From Akkermansia muciniphila (GTDB lineage: Bacteria; Verrucomicrobiota; Verrucomicrobiia; Limisphaerales; UBA9464), in contig CAMDGV010000024.1 in assembly GCA_945898055.1 (NCBI GenBank), forward strand, positions 1 to 58,448: 58,448 nucleotides of DNA. The letters run 5' to 3'. The translations under genes and the position numbers were made by a program. Shown here in pieces: positions 25,357 to 33,289 of this stretch. Position 1 is the first letter of the stretch. Each line of letters begins with the position of its first letter. Under the pieces are notes generated by a model that was not told the DNA's origin, ran no database searches, and was given only the letters and a program-made list of their open reading frames with translations.

Positions 25357-26922
25357 TTAGGGTTTGAGGAGGGCAAACTCCATTGAATCGACCAGTGCTT
25401 CCAGCGATGCCGCAATAATATTCTCACTTACCCCCACCGTTCCCCATTCTCGATGTCCGTCGGTGCTTTGGATGAGGACCCGAGTTTTCGCCCCGGTTCC
25501 GGCGATTCCGTCAAGAATTCGTACCTTGTAATCGGTGAGTGATACCTTGCGGATGCGGGGGAAAGAACGAGCGAGTGCGGCGCGCAGGGCACTATCAAGA
25601 GCTTTTACTGGACCATCCCCGTCGGCGACGGTGTGGTGAATTGTCTCACCCACTTTTACCTTGATGGTGGCTTCGCAGACAGAGTTTTGAGCTGTCCCTC
25701 TCATGGAGAGATGGTAGGCCTCGATCGAGAATAAAAGATCGGGGTTTTTATCGAGAATCCCCCGGATAAGGAGAGCCAGAGAGGCTTCGGCGGCTTCGTA
25801 TTCGAAGCCTAGGTTTTCGCGTTCCTTAATTCGAGCCGTGATCAGTTGAGTCTCGGGTTGATCATTGGTGAGTTTGAATCCGAGTTCGGCTGCTTTAACT
25901 AAGATATTCGTACGCCCAGACATATCGCTCACCAGCACTCGGCGGTGGTTGCCGATCGATTCTGGAGTGATGTGCTCGTAACTACGGGCGACTCGATCGA
26001 TCGCGTGGACATGAATACCGCCCTTGTGAGCAAAGGCGGTTTGACCCACCCAAGGCTGACGTGGGTCGTGTCGCATATTGGCGATCTGGTCGACGTATTC
26101 GGATAACTCTTTGAGTTTTGGGAGGGATTTCGAGGGAACACCACGCAAGCCCATTTTAAATTCGACCAGAGGTATAACGCTGGTGAGATTGCAGTTACCG
26201 GTACGTTCGCCGTAGCCGTTAATGACGCCTTGAATATGAGTGGCTCCGGCTTCTAGGCCGGCAATGCCATTGGCGACCCCTAGGCCGCAGTCGTTGTGGG
26301 TATGGACGCCGATTCGGGTGCTGAGTCGACCCTTGGCGGCAGCGGTGATTCTGGTGATCTCGGACGGAAGACAGCCTCCGTTGGTATCACATAAGCAAAT
26401 AACATCGGCCCCTGCTTCTTCTGCAGCCAACCAAGTCGCCATAGCATACTCGGGTGCGTCTTTAAAGCCATCGAAGCTGTGTTCAGCGTCATAAACGACA
26501 GTCTTTCCATGCGCTTTGAGGTAACGGATAGTGTCGGAAATCATAGCTAAATTTTCATCAGGGGTAACTCGCAGAACCTCAGTAACATGAAGCATCCAAG
26601 TCTTTCCGACGATGGTGATGACGGGTGTATTGGCGTCGAGGAGAAGGCGGATTTGATCGTCTTTTTCAACGGCAAGACCCTTTCGTCGGGTAAAACCGAA
26701 GCTAGCGATTTTGGCGTTTTTCCAGTGGCGTTTGGAAGCTTGCTGAAAGAATTCAAGATCCTTTGGATTGGATCCCGGCCATCCGCCCTCGATGTAGTGG
26801 ACCCCAAACTGGTCGAGGCGATCGGCGATTCGTAGTTTGTCGGTTAGTGAGAAATTGATGCCTTCACCTTGGGAACCATCGCGGAGGGTGGTGTCATAGA
26901 TTTCGATCTGTTTTGGTTTCAT
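25357..26922 (-). CDS. cimA: (R)-citramalate synthase
   Basis: A 521-residue enzyme of the LeuA/CimA family that condenses pyruvate with acetyl-CoA to citramalate, the threonine-independent entry to isoleucine. The TIM barrel begins IYDTTLRDGSQGEGI (catalytic Arg-Asp), with GVHTHNDCGLGVANGI (metal His pair) and GYGERTGNCNL. The C-terminal LeuA-type allosteric domain (about 410-515) ends EWGTVGVSENIIAAS. IEGGWPGSNPKD is typical of the CimA subgroup (TIGR00977) rather than 2-isopropylmalate synthase. The gene is preceded by a terminator and short leader ORF that look like an attenuator. Confidence 0.92.
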   Translation of the reverse strand: MKPKQIEIYDTTLRDGSQGEGINFSLTDKLRIADRLDQFGVHYIEGGWPGSNPKDLEFFQQASKRHWKNAKIASFGFTRRKGLAVEKDDQIRLLLDANTPVITIVGKTWMLHVTEVLRVTPDENLAMISDTIRYLKAHGKTVVYDAEHSFDGFKDAPEYAMATWLAAEEAGADVICLCDTNGGCLPSEITRITAAAKGRLSTRIGVHTHNDCGLGVANGIAGLEAGATHIQGVINGYGERTGNCNLTSVIPLVEFKMGLRGVPSKSLPKLKELSEYVDQIANMRHDPRQPWVGQTAFAHKGGIHVHAIDRVARSYEHITPESIGNHRRVLVSDMSGRTNILVKAAELGFKLTNDQPETQLITARIKERENLGFEYEAAEASLALLIRGILDKNPDLLFSIEAYHLSMRGTAQNSVCEATIKVKVGETIHHTVADGDGPVKALDSALRAALARSFPRIRKVSLTDYKVRILDGIAGTGAKTRVLIQSTDGHREWGTVGVSENIIAASLEALVDSMEFALLKP

Positions 26923-26969
26923 GGATGAGTAAGGCCGATTCGATAGAGAAGCAGAAGTGTCACAAAAGA

Positions 26970-27002
26970 AAAACCCCGCTCCGGCTCTCGGAACGGGGTT
27001 TT
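26970..27002 (-). terminator. Leader terminator upstream of cimA (candidate attenuator)
   Basis: Stem AAAACCCCG/CGGGGTTTT with inner pairs. On the minus strand it is followed by TTTTTCTTTT, a good T-run, while the plus-strand tail is shorter. It lies 48 bp upstream of the cimA ATG, between any upstream promoter and the gene, so it would stop cimA transcription unless antiterminated. No gene upstream on the minus strand needs it. Confidence 0.75.
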
Positions 27003-27015
27003 CAAAAAAACGCGT

Positions 27016-27108
27016 TCAACGAAGTAATCTTTGGGCAGAAATCACATTAAAAATCAACTCAAGCTGGCGAGTTGACTGGGTGGAGATGATAGGAAAGCGG
27101 ATCATCAT
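27016..27108 (-). CDS. Candidate leader peptide of cimA
   Basis: A 30-codon frame from ATG at 27108 (a second ATG follows at 27105) to TGA at 27016, ending 14 bp before the leader terminator. It encodes five Ile, four Leu and one Val, including an Ile-Ile pair at residues 7-8 and Leu-Leu at 28-29, the amino acids whose pathway starts with CimA. Inside it AGTCAACTC can pair with GAGTTGATT. No strong Shine-Dalgarno is visible. Leader peptides of this design control ilv and leu operons in enterobacteria; application here is inference. Confidence 0.45.
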   Translation of the reverse strand: MMIRFPIISTQSTRQLELIFNVISAQRLLR

Positions 27109-27194
27109 AAAATGTTGTCTGGTAGGAACTGCCAGAGAAAAGAAAGTCAGGCAAGAGTTGAGTCGAGAACTCTCTCTGGGGATGAAATATTTCT

Positions 27195-27229
27195 GTCTTT
27201 AAAAAACCTGTGTCTTTAAAAAAACCTGT
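27195..27229. repeat. Tandem duplication of 17/18 bp
   Basis: GTCTTTAAAAAACCTGT (27195-27211) is followed directly by the same unit with one more A (27212-27229). On the minus strand both copies contain GGTTTT, complementary to AAAACC of the cimA leader terminator. Confidence 0.85.
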
Positions 27230-27302
27230 TGCTCACTAGCGATCGAGCGGTAAAGATTACTTCTCCTTCGTCCTTTGGGGGACGGGGTCACGGCCTTTAA
27301 TT

Positions 27303-27403
27303 GTTCCGACGCGTGTGCGGCGGGCGGCCATACTCACTTCAAACCCGAATCCGGTTTTTCCGCCGGATGGAACCGTCAGCCGCCTTTGTGCGTGCGTCGG
27401 AAC
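27303..27403 (+). ncRNA. Structured 5' leader of rpsB (candidate S2 autoregulatory element)
   Basis: GTTCCGACGC (27303-27312) is perfectly complementary to GCGTCGGAAC (27394-27403), closing a 101-nt domain. Within it ATCCGG and CCGGAT form a second hairpin (about 27349-27367) and GC-rich segments extend the outer stem. It ends 28 nt before the rpsB ATG. Ribosomal protein S2 represses its own operon through the leader in several phyla; whether this fold serves that role is inference. Confidence 0.5.
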
Positions 27404-27431
27404 CGCAACTATTGGAAATCAGGTATAGAGC

Positions 27432-28229
27432 ATGAGCACAATCGGAATTAGAGAACTCCTCGAGGCAGGCGTTCATTTTGGGCATCAAACGCGTCGTTGG
27501 AATCCGAAGATGAAGAGGTTCATTTTCGAGGCGCGCAACGGGGTGCATGTCATTGATCTCTCGAAAACGGTCGTTCAACTACAGGAAGCCGTGGAGTTTC
27601 TTTCGTCGACGGCATCGAAGGGTGGCAACATTCTCTTTGTTGGCACTAAGAAACAGGCACAAGAAGCGGTAAAAGAAGCGGCGAAGGCCTGCGGTCAACC
27701 GTTCGTTACCGAACGTTGGTTGGGCGGCACCCTCACTAATCTGAAGACCATCAAGCGCTCCATGAAGCGCATGAAGGAAATTGAACGGATGGAGCAAGAT
27801 GGTTCCATCAACCAGTACGTGAAACAGGAACAGTCGATGATCCGTCGCGAGCATCAACGTCTCTTTAAAAACTTGGATGGTTTACGTGCAATCGAAGCTG
27901 CACCGGATGTGATGTTCGTGATCGATCTTAAGCGCGAACACAACGCCGTGTCCGAAGCCCGGCGTCTTAAGATTCCTTTGGTGGCCATCGTTGACACCAA
28001 CGCAGATCCTGATTTGGTGAATTATCCGATCGCGGGCAACGACGACGCTATTCGTTCTGTTAAGATCCTTTTACAGGTGGTCACTGAGGCGATCAATAAA
28101 GGCAGAGCGGAAGCGGACGCCCGCAAGGCGCGTCGAGTGAATCGTGAAGAAGAGGCTCCAGCAGTTGATGAGGCCCCAACTTCGGAACCTGCCCCTGCCC
28201 CTGCCCTCGAAGTAATTCCAGCAACCTAA
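27432..28229 (+). CDS. rpsB: 30S ribosomal protein S2
   Basis: A 265-residue S2, beginning IGIRELLEAGVHFGHQTRRW, with RFIFEARNGVHVIDL, VGTKKQAQEAV, RWLGGTLTNLKTIKRSM and the C-terminal part of the conserved core (PLVAIVDTNADPDLVNYPIAGNDDA, a signature read here in two halves). The last about 35 residues are an acidic, proline/alanine-rich tail (APAVDEAPTSEPAPAPAL) beyond the usual S2 end, a common variable extension. It forms the classic rpsB-tsf operon, with a structured leader upstream and a hairpin in the gap before tsf. Confidence 0.97.
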   Translation: MSTIGIRELLEAGVHFGHQTRRWNPKMKRFIFEARNGVHVIDLSKTVVQLQEAVEFLSSTASKGGNILFVGTKKQAQEAVKEAAKACGQPFVTERWLGGTLTNLKTIKRSMKRMKEIERMEQDGSINQYVKQEQSMIRREHQRLFKNLDGLRAIEAAPDVMFVIDLKREHNAVSEARRLKIPLVAIVDTNADPDLVNYPIAGNDDAIRSVKILLQVVTEAINKGRAEADARKARRVNREEEAPAVDEAPTSEPAPAPALEVIPAT

Positions 28230-28238
28230 GCTGTCTTT

Positions 28239-28286
28239 GAAAGAGGGTGACGCTGGGGCCGAGTTGGCTTCAATGTCGCCTCTTTC
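28239..28286 (+). promoter_or_regulatory. Hairpin in the rpsB-tsf gap
   Basis: GAAAGAGG then G(bulge)TGAC pairs with GTCGCCTCTTTC: about 12 pairs with one bulge and a 23-nt loop, not followed by a T-run. It could tune tsf expression, or be a processing or attenuation site between the two genes. Confidence 0.5.
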
Positions 28287-28316
28287 GAAACTCAACTTTA
28301 TATCCTGAATAGCGTC

Positions 28317-29156
28317 ATGCCAGAAATTACACCTGCACTCGTTGGACAACTCCGTGCCATGACTGGTGCGGGCTTGATGGCCTGTAAAAAGGCTCTAGAT
28401 CAAAATAAGGGCGACCTCGATGGAGCCGTCGATCTTCTGCGCAAGCAGGGGGCTGCCGCGGCTGTAAAGAAAGGAGATCGCGCCGCAAATGAAGGCCTGA
28501 TTGGTCAATTCATTACTTCGGGCGGTAAGGTTGGATGTTTGATTGAGGTTAATTGCGAGACCGATTTTGTGGCGCGTAACGACTCTTTCAAAGCCTTTGT
28601 GAGCGAATTAGTGACAAAGGCGGCGGCCCAACAGGGCGCCGATCTTGAACCCGACCGTGTGGTCGCGGTGGCACGAATCGGTGAAAACATTCAGATTCGT
28701 CGTACCCAGCGCTTGGAGGTCCAGGGGGTTGGAGGTCTAGCTGCTTACATCCACACGGGTGGGAAGGTAGGCGTTCTAGTGGAGGTAGGTGCCACTAAGG
28801 AATCAGTCGTGGGAACGGATGATTTCAAGCAGTTGCTCCGTGATATCGCCCTGCAGATCGCCGCTGGAAGTCCGGTTTCGGTGAGCCGAAACGATGTGCC
28901 TGTCGAGTTAATCAACAAGGAACGTGAAATTGCGGCTCAGTCGGATGCTTTGAAAGGCAAACCGGCGGCGGCGATGGAAAAGATTCTCGAGGGTAAGATG
29001 AATAAATATTTTGAGACGAATTGCTTGATGGAGCAAGGGTTTGTCAAGAATCCGGAACTCAAACTTGAGGACCATTTGGGTGCGGTCGGTAAGTTGTTGG
29101 GAGACGTTCTTACGGTACGCCGTTTCCTTCGGTTCCAAGTGGGCGAAGCCATCTAA
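28317..29156 (+). CDS. tsf: Translation elongation factor Ts
   Basis: A 279-residue EF-Ts, the guanine-nucleotide exchange factor for EF-Tu. The N-terminal UBA-like domain reads LVGQLRAMTGAGLMACKKAL with DLDGAVDLLRKQG; the core exchange motif is EVNCETDFVARND; a second core half follows (AYIHTGGKVGVLVEVG, DIALQIAAGSP), then the coiled-coil region with KINKYF-like EGKMNKYFETNCLMEQ. The length matches the one-and-a-half core arrangement. A strong terminator follows at 29206, ending the rpsB-tsf operon. Confidence 0.97.
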   Translation: MPEITPALVGQLRAMTGAGLMACKKALDQNKGDLDGAVDLLRKQGAAAAVKKGDRAANEGLIGQFITSGGKVGCLIEVNCETDFVARNDSFKAFVSELVTKAAAQQGADLEPDRVVAVARIGENIQIRRTQRLEVQGVGGLAAYIHTGGKVGVLVEVGATKESVVGTDDFKQLLRDIALQIAAGSPVSVSRNDVPVELINKEREIAAQSDALKGKPAAAMEKILEGKMNKYFETNCLMEQGFVKNPELKLEDHLGAVGKLLGDVLTVRRFLRFQVGEAI

Positions 29157-29205
29157 TTTTGAGCTGAGTCGATTAAATCCGTCATCGGTCTTTAGATCAA
29201 AAACA

Positions 29206-29235
29206 GAGGCATCCTTCGGGATGCCTTTTTTATTT
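29206..29235. terminator. Bidirectional intrinsic terminator after tsf
   Basis: AGGCATCC (29207-29214), TTCG tetraloop, GGATGCCT (29219-29226), then TTTTTTATTT. On the other strand the stem is followed by TCTGTTTTTG, so it probably also ends the convergent TauE gene. Confidence 0.9.
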
Positions 29236-29238
29236 AGC

Positions 29239-29985
29239 TTAATTCCAGATCAATCTTGCTGCCGCACTAAAAGCAAAGGCAATGATGCAGGTATCGAAGA
29301 TTTTTTGAGGAAGACGGTTGACGGTGGCTCGACCCAAAAAGAGTCCGGCGATCACCGCGGGGACGAGGACGACGTTCAGTCGTAGGGAATTGAGGTCGAT
29401 AAGTCCGAGATGCACGCTGAAGGGAAGTTTGAAGAGATTTAAGATTAAGAAAAACCAGGCGCTCGTTCCGATAAATGCCTGTTTTGGAAGGCCAACGGCG
29501 AGAAGGTAGAGGCCCATGACTGGCCCTGCGGCATTGGCAATCATTGTCACACCGCCGGCGAGAAAGCCGAGGCTGCTGGCAAAGATCCACGAATGGGGAA
29601 AGCGCGATTGAAGGTCGGGTCGCCAGTGACGCAGGAGTTGGAGAAGAGCGAGGGCGAGAACAACAATTCCGATGACGGGTGTGAAGTTGGAACTGCTGTA
29701 GCGTCCCATGATCCAATACCCAAGGACGACCCCTAAAAAGGCGGGAGGAAGGGTGCGGCGGACGTAGTGCCATTCGGCATGGCGTTTAAAAAGTAGGACA
29801 GCACCTGCATCGCCAACGATCAGCAAGGGTAAGACGATGCCGGTCGATTGAAGACCGGGGAAGAGTTGAGCGAAGAGGACGACATGGAGGAGGCTAATTC
29901 CTGGTAGACCCGATTTGGAGATTCCGATTCCGGTGGCCGCCAGAAAGGCCAATAGCCAGTGCGAAAGAGTCAAAGTATCACCCAC
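29239..29985 (-). CDS. TauE/SafE-family membrane exporter
   Basis: A 248-residue membrane protein with about eight helices and the two-fold TauE/SafE repeat. The first half starts LSHWLLAFLAATGIGISKSGLPG, with the family's glycine-rich first-helix pattern. The second half has FLAGGVTMIANAAGPVMGLYL, the matching repeat motif. Family members move sulfite, sulfoacetate or other organosulfonates/anions, but substrate cannot be predicted. The start is GTG at 29985. It converges with tsf and is separated from it by the shared terminator. Confidence 0.85.
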   Translation of the reverse strand: MGDTLTLSHWLLAFLAATGIGISKSGLPGISLLHVVLFAQLFPGLQSTGIVLPLLIVGDAGAVLLFKRHAEWHYVRRTLPPAFLGVVLGYWIMGRYSSSNFTPVIGIVVLALALLQLLRHWRPDLQSRFPHSWIFASSLGFLAGGVTMIANAAGPVMGLYLLAVGLPKQAFIGTSAWFFLILNLFKLPFSVHLGLIDLNSLRLNVVLVPAVIAGLFLGRATVNRLPQKIFDTCIIAFAFSAAARLIWN

Positions 29986-30062
29986 GATGAGGCGAGTCTC
30001 TCACTGGGACGGATTTGGGACAAGGCAGCGCTTTCGAACAGCGAGTGAACTCAGTCTCGACG

Positions 30063-30440
30063 ATGTGGGGCCAGCTTGGCATCGTTGGGCGAATGAGAGA
30101 TTCCATTTTGAATGCAGGTGAAAAGGTTCATGTAATTCATCGGAGACATTTTGATTCTGAGCCCCATCGGCACTTTGTTGGCACAGTGAATGAATATGAG
30201 GACGGAGTTGTGCGGATGACCGGGCATGTTTTTGCGGTGGACCCCACGACTTTTCAGTTTGTCCGTAGGCCAGAGATTCGAACGAGGGTCGTGTCCGTGG
30301 TCAGTGGTGAGGTCATTGTTAATGTGTTACCTCCCTCCGTTGATTTAGCGAAAGTGGTCTATCGGGTTGAAGGAACTTCGGTACGAGTGAGCGATGGGAG
30401 CGCGTGGTATTTAGACATTAGTGAAGTGGGTTGGCGTTGA
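30063..30440 (+). CDS. Hypothetical protein
   Basis: A protein of 125 residues from ATG 30063 (115 from ATG 30093, the alternative start). No signal peptide or membrane helix. It is mostly beta-strand with repeated charged turns (EKVHVIHRRHFDSEPHRHF, GTVNEYEDGVVRMTGHVFAVD, RTRVVSVVSGEVIVNVLP, VYRVEGTSVRVSDGSAWYLDIS), suggesting a small beta-barrel. I do not recognise a family. It is divergent from the TauE gene, with no obvious operon partner. Confidence 0.6.
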   Translation: MWGQLGIVGRMRDSILNAGEKVHVIHRRHFDSEPHRHFVGTVNEYEDGVVRMTGHVFAVDPTTFQFVRRPEIRTRVVSVVSGEVIVNVLPPSVDLAKVVYRVEGTSVRVSDGSAWYLDISEVGWR

Positions 30441-30826
30441 TTCTAAGCCACTTTCCGGATGGGCTTTAGTGGGGGTCTTCAGGGCTTTTTGTTCGTTCGT
30501 TAAAGGCCCCAGAGATCGACCCTACTTTCTCGCCTAGTCAAAATTTTAAAGTCCGGCGACGTCGAGTTTATGAATATTGATTAAGAGAAGCCGAGTGCTT
30601 ATCGAAACGGAAAGTTTTTTTTGCTAGGGTAGCAGAAACGCCTTGAGGGAGCTCATTAAGAAGTGGAGCGATTTTTTTTGAAAAACCCATTGCGGACTGG
30701 AGGGTAAAACAGGTTCAATTCGTCTCCCGTTTGTCTGGGTTCGTCCCGGAATGGTTTCGGCGGCTCTTAAAGAGGCGTCGGAGAGCAGTCTGAAAGCCGC
30801 TTGTGCGATAGTGTTCAAGGGGCCAG
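30441..30826. other. Gene-free stretch upstream of rpsU
   Basis: About 390 bp with A/T-rich runs and no recognisable protein, tRNA or rRNA. A TTGATT-17 bp-TATCGA arrangement near 30575-30605 could be a promoter for rpsU, but it is weak. Short palindromic words are present without a T-run. Confidence 0.4.
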
Positions 30827-30850
30827 ATGCGGGAAGGAGCTGAACGTGAA

Positions 30851-31048
30851 GTGAGCGAAGTTAAACTGAAGAAGGGTGAGCCCGTGGATCGCGCGCTGCG
30901 CCGCCTGAAGAAGAAGGTGGACCGCGAGAACACACTGCGTGATGTCCGTATGAAACGGACTTATGAGAAGCCCAGTGAAGTCAAACGCCGTAAGCTGAAA
31001 GTCTCGCGATTCTCTGCGATGCTATCCGCGCGGTATGCTGACCAGTAA
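30851..31048 (+). CDS. rpsU: 30S ribosomal protein S21
   Basis: A 65-residue basic protein: SEVKLKKGEPVDRALRRLKK followed by KVDRENTLRDVRMKRTYEKP and the basic SEVKRRKLKVSRFSAML tail, the S21 pattern. S21 helps the small subunit pair with the mRNA leader. I chose the GTG at 30851 because it restores the normal family N-terminus and has AAGGAG at 30834-30839, 11 nt upstream; an in-frame ATG at 30827 would add eight foreign residues. It is followed by a strong terminator and seems monocistronic. Confidence 0.93.
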   Translation: MSEVKLKKGEPVDRALRRLKKKVDRENTLRDVRMKRTYEKPSEVKRRKLKVSRFSAMLSARYADQ

Positions 31049-31087
31049 CAGTCGATTTTTGATCGATTCGATTTTTGTTTTCAACGA

Positions 31088-31132
31088 GGTCGGATGACAT
31101 CTCATTGCGATGCATCCGGCCCTTTTTTATAT
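31088..31132 (+). terminator. Intrinsic terminator after rpsU
   Basis: GGTCGGATG (31088-31096) pairs with CATCCGGCC (31113-31121, one G-T), followed by TTTTTTATATTT. Confidence 0.88.
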
Positions 31133-31183
31133 TTCCTCGGATCTTACTTTAGTTACCCTGTTGCAACTTTTTGTTGAACGGCA

Positions 31184-32122
31184 ATGTACTCACTTTCTTC
31201 CTGTTGGAATTCGGGGCGTCATCAAGATGGCGCCGAAATGCTTCGTGAAATCCGCGATTTAGGCTTTGAGTATGCTGAATTGAGCCATGGGATTCGGGTT
31301 AGTCTGGTGCCTGGGATTATTTCGGCGGTGGAATCGGGAATGATTAAAATTAGCACTCTGCATAATTTTTGTCCATTGCCCATGGGGGTGAATCATCCAG
31401 CGCCGAATCTTTTTAAATTTTCTGCTCCAGAGAAACGTGAGCGAGACTTGGCTTGGAAGCATTCCATCAAGACACTAGAAACGGCGGAGCGCTTGGGAGC
31501 AAAGTTGGTCGTGCTCCACAGTGGCGAGGTCAATTTAGCGGGACTTTTTGGAAATCCGAATTTTCAGGATAAGCTGGAGGCAATGGCAGCGGCAGGGCAG
31601 ATAGGGAGTCCTAAGTACCAGAAGGTGATGAACGATCTCGAGCAGCGGCGGGAGTCTCGAAAGGAGGAATCGATGAGCCTGTCTCTCGAATTTATCAATC
31701 GATTAGCTGGCGTTGCGCAGGAAAAAGGACTCTTGCTAGGAATTGAGAATCGGGAGGGAGTTCATGAGATTCCCTTTGATCATGATCTACCTTTTTTCCT
31801 CAAGCGATTGCCACCGAATGTTCGGTATTGGCACGATTGCGGTCACGCTCAGATCAAGCATCAGTTGGGTTTCATTGATCATCGGATGCATCTGGAGACT
31901 CTCTCCGAACGATTGGGCGGACTGCATGTTCACGATGTAGTTTTGACGCCTGAGGGCGCCCATGATCACGCCCCTCCGGGTGCGGGGATTATTCAATATG
32001 CAGATCTCAAGCCCTTTGTCAGGCCCGAACACATCAAAGTGATTGAGCTTAATCCAGGCGTGAAACCGGAGGATGTGACCCGCGGTTTTGACTATATTCG
32101 ATCCGTCTGGGGAGATCAGTGA
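31184..32122 (+). CDS. Sugar phosphate isomerase/epimerase-like TIM-barrel protein
   Basis: A 312-residue protein of the AP endonuclease 2/xylose isomerase-like family. Visible features: GFEYAELSHGIRVSLV (early strand), ISTLHNFCPLP, ERLGAKLVVLHSGEVN (metal ligand His), LLLGIENREGVHEIPF (Glu ligand), YWHDCGHAQIKHQLG (Asp-His) and GGLHVHDVVLTPEGAHDHAPPG (His pair near the C-terminal metal site), then VIELNPGVKPEDV. These are the divalent-metal residues of the superfamily. The actual substrate is unknown. It precedes the flippase gene by about 20 bp and could be co-expressed. Confidence 0.82.
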   Translation: MYSLSSCWNSGRHQDGAEMLREIRDLGFEYAELSHGIRVSLVPGIISAVESGMIKISTLHNFCPLPMGVNHPAPNLFKFSAPEKRERDLAWKHSIKTLETAERLGAKLVVLHSGEVNLAGLFGNPNFQDKLEAMAAAGQIGSPKYQKVMNDLEQRRESRKEESMSLSLEFINRLAGVAQEKGLLLGIENREGVHEIPFDHDLPFFLKRLPPNVRYWHDCGHAQIKHQLGFIDHRMHLETLSERLGGLHVHDVVLTPEGAHDHAPPGAGIIQYADLKPFVRPEHIKVIELNPGVKPEDVTRGFDYIRSVWGDQ

Positions 32123-32141
32123 CAGTCTTTAGGGGGCGAGT

Positions 32142-33245
32142 ATGAACCGCAGAAACTTTGGCCAACTGGCTCGTTTAGCGGTTTGTTGTTTGCTGCTGAT
32201 CGTGATTTTCCATGCCATCTTTTGTAATGAAGCCCAGTTAGCCCTCGCCGACGAGGGTCGAACCGGAGACTGGGACCGAATGTCGTCGTGGCAGCGTCGA
32301 CACTATGCCTGGACTCAAGGTCCATGGATGTTGATTCAAACGGTGCGGCGATTGGATCCTGTCCGCCTAACCTCGGCGTTTGCTCTTTGCGGAATTTTGA
32401 TTTTTCTGGGAGGGCTACGTTGGCGAGAAGCCCTGCGGGTGCAGGGACTAGTTCTCTCGCTCATGGAGATTACTCGGATTTCGTTTGTGGCTCATTTTTT
32501 CAATGCCTTTCTCTTAGGATCGACAGGAGGCGATGTCTGGAAAGCGTATGCGGTTGCGCGCTTAACTCATCATAAAAAGGCGGAGGCTGCGCTGACCGTT
32601 TTTGTGGATCGACTTGTCGGTATTTTGGCGTTGCTTCTTTTCGCCCTTTTATTTGCGATTCTGAATCGAGATTTTTTTGTGCGATTCCGTCTGTATTATG
32701 GGGTTGGATTAGCCATTTTAGGGATGTTATTGGTCGCCAGTGTGGCGGTGGGCATTGGGCTTTTCACCGACTTGCTCGGATCCAGCAGTCGCTTGGGGCG
32801 TCTGGCGATACGCTTTCCTTGGATGGAAGGACCGGTCCGTGCATTGGCGGCGTGTCGTTTGTTTGGCCGAGATATTCGGTTTTTAGTGCTCAGCTCTTTG
32901 CTCTCTCTTTTGATTAATTTAGCGATTGTTGGCACCTTTGTTTCGCTGGCGATGGGACTAGGACTTCACTTGCCAAGTTTGCTGCTTTGGTTTGTGGTGC
33001 CAGCAGTCGTTTGCTTGTCTGCCTTGCCCATCACCCCGAGTGGGTTGGGTGTTCGCGAGAGTCTTTTTGTGTACTTATTGACAGTCGAGTTCCCAGGAAT
33101 GGCGGTTAAGCATTCTGAGGCACTGACCCTTTCTCTGCTAGGTTACTCAATGAATCTGGCTTGGAGCGCCCTTGGGGGGCTTATTTATTTAACTGTTCGT
33201 AAGGGAATACCCGTCTCGGATGCGGCCACGAAACCTCCAGTTTGA
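32142..33245 (+). CDS. UPF0104-family flippase-like integral membrane protein
   Basis: A 367-residue membrane protein with about eight helices. The motif HFFNAFLLGSTGGDVWKAY (about residues 117-135), the charged FVDRLVGILALL segment and PITPSGLGVRESLFVYLL (about 290-307) are typical of the LPG-synthase transmembrane/UPF0104 (AglD-like) family. Members are thought to flip or transfer lipid-linked groups; no aminoacyl-transferase domain is attached here. The ATG at 32142 has a GGGGGCG sequence 5-10 nt upstream. It is followed by the lipoprotein gene after 44 bp. Confidence 0.82.
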   Translation: MNRRNFGQLARLAVCCLLLIVIFHAIFCNEAQLALADEGRTGDWDRMSSWQRRHYAWTQGPWMLIQTVRRLDPVRLTSAFALCGILIFLGGLRWREALRVQGLVLSLMEITRISFVAHFFNAFLLGSTGGDVWKAYAVARLTHHKKAEAALTVFVDRLVGILALLLFALLFAILNRDFFVRFRLYYGVGLAILGMLLVASVAVGIGLFTDLLGSSSRLGRLAIRFPWMEGPVRALAACRLFGRDIRFLVLSSLLSLLINLAIVGTFVSLAMGLGLHLPSLLLWFVVPAVVCLSALPITPSGLGVRESLFVYLLTVEFPGMAVKHSEALTLSLLGYSMNLAWSALGGLIYLTVRKGIPVSDAATKPPV

Positions 33246-33289
33246 CGATGGACGCTTGCACGTTTGCCGCGTGAAGCCAAAGTCTCAGT

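Noticed and set aside
26923-27250. T-box riboswitch upstream of cimA
   Set aside because: No T-box consensus word or specifier-loop arrangement was seen; a leader-peptide type attenuator fits better.
30700-30770. GGTTCAATTC and GGGTTCGTCCC words considered as tRNA T-loops
   Set aside because: Flanking stems do not pair in tRNA geometry and no acceptor stem exists.
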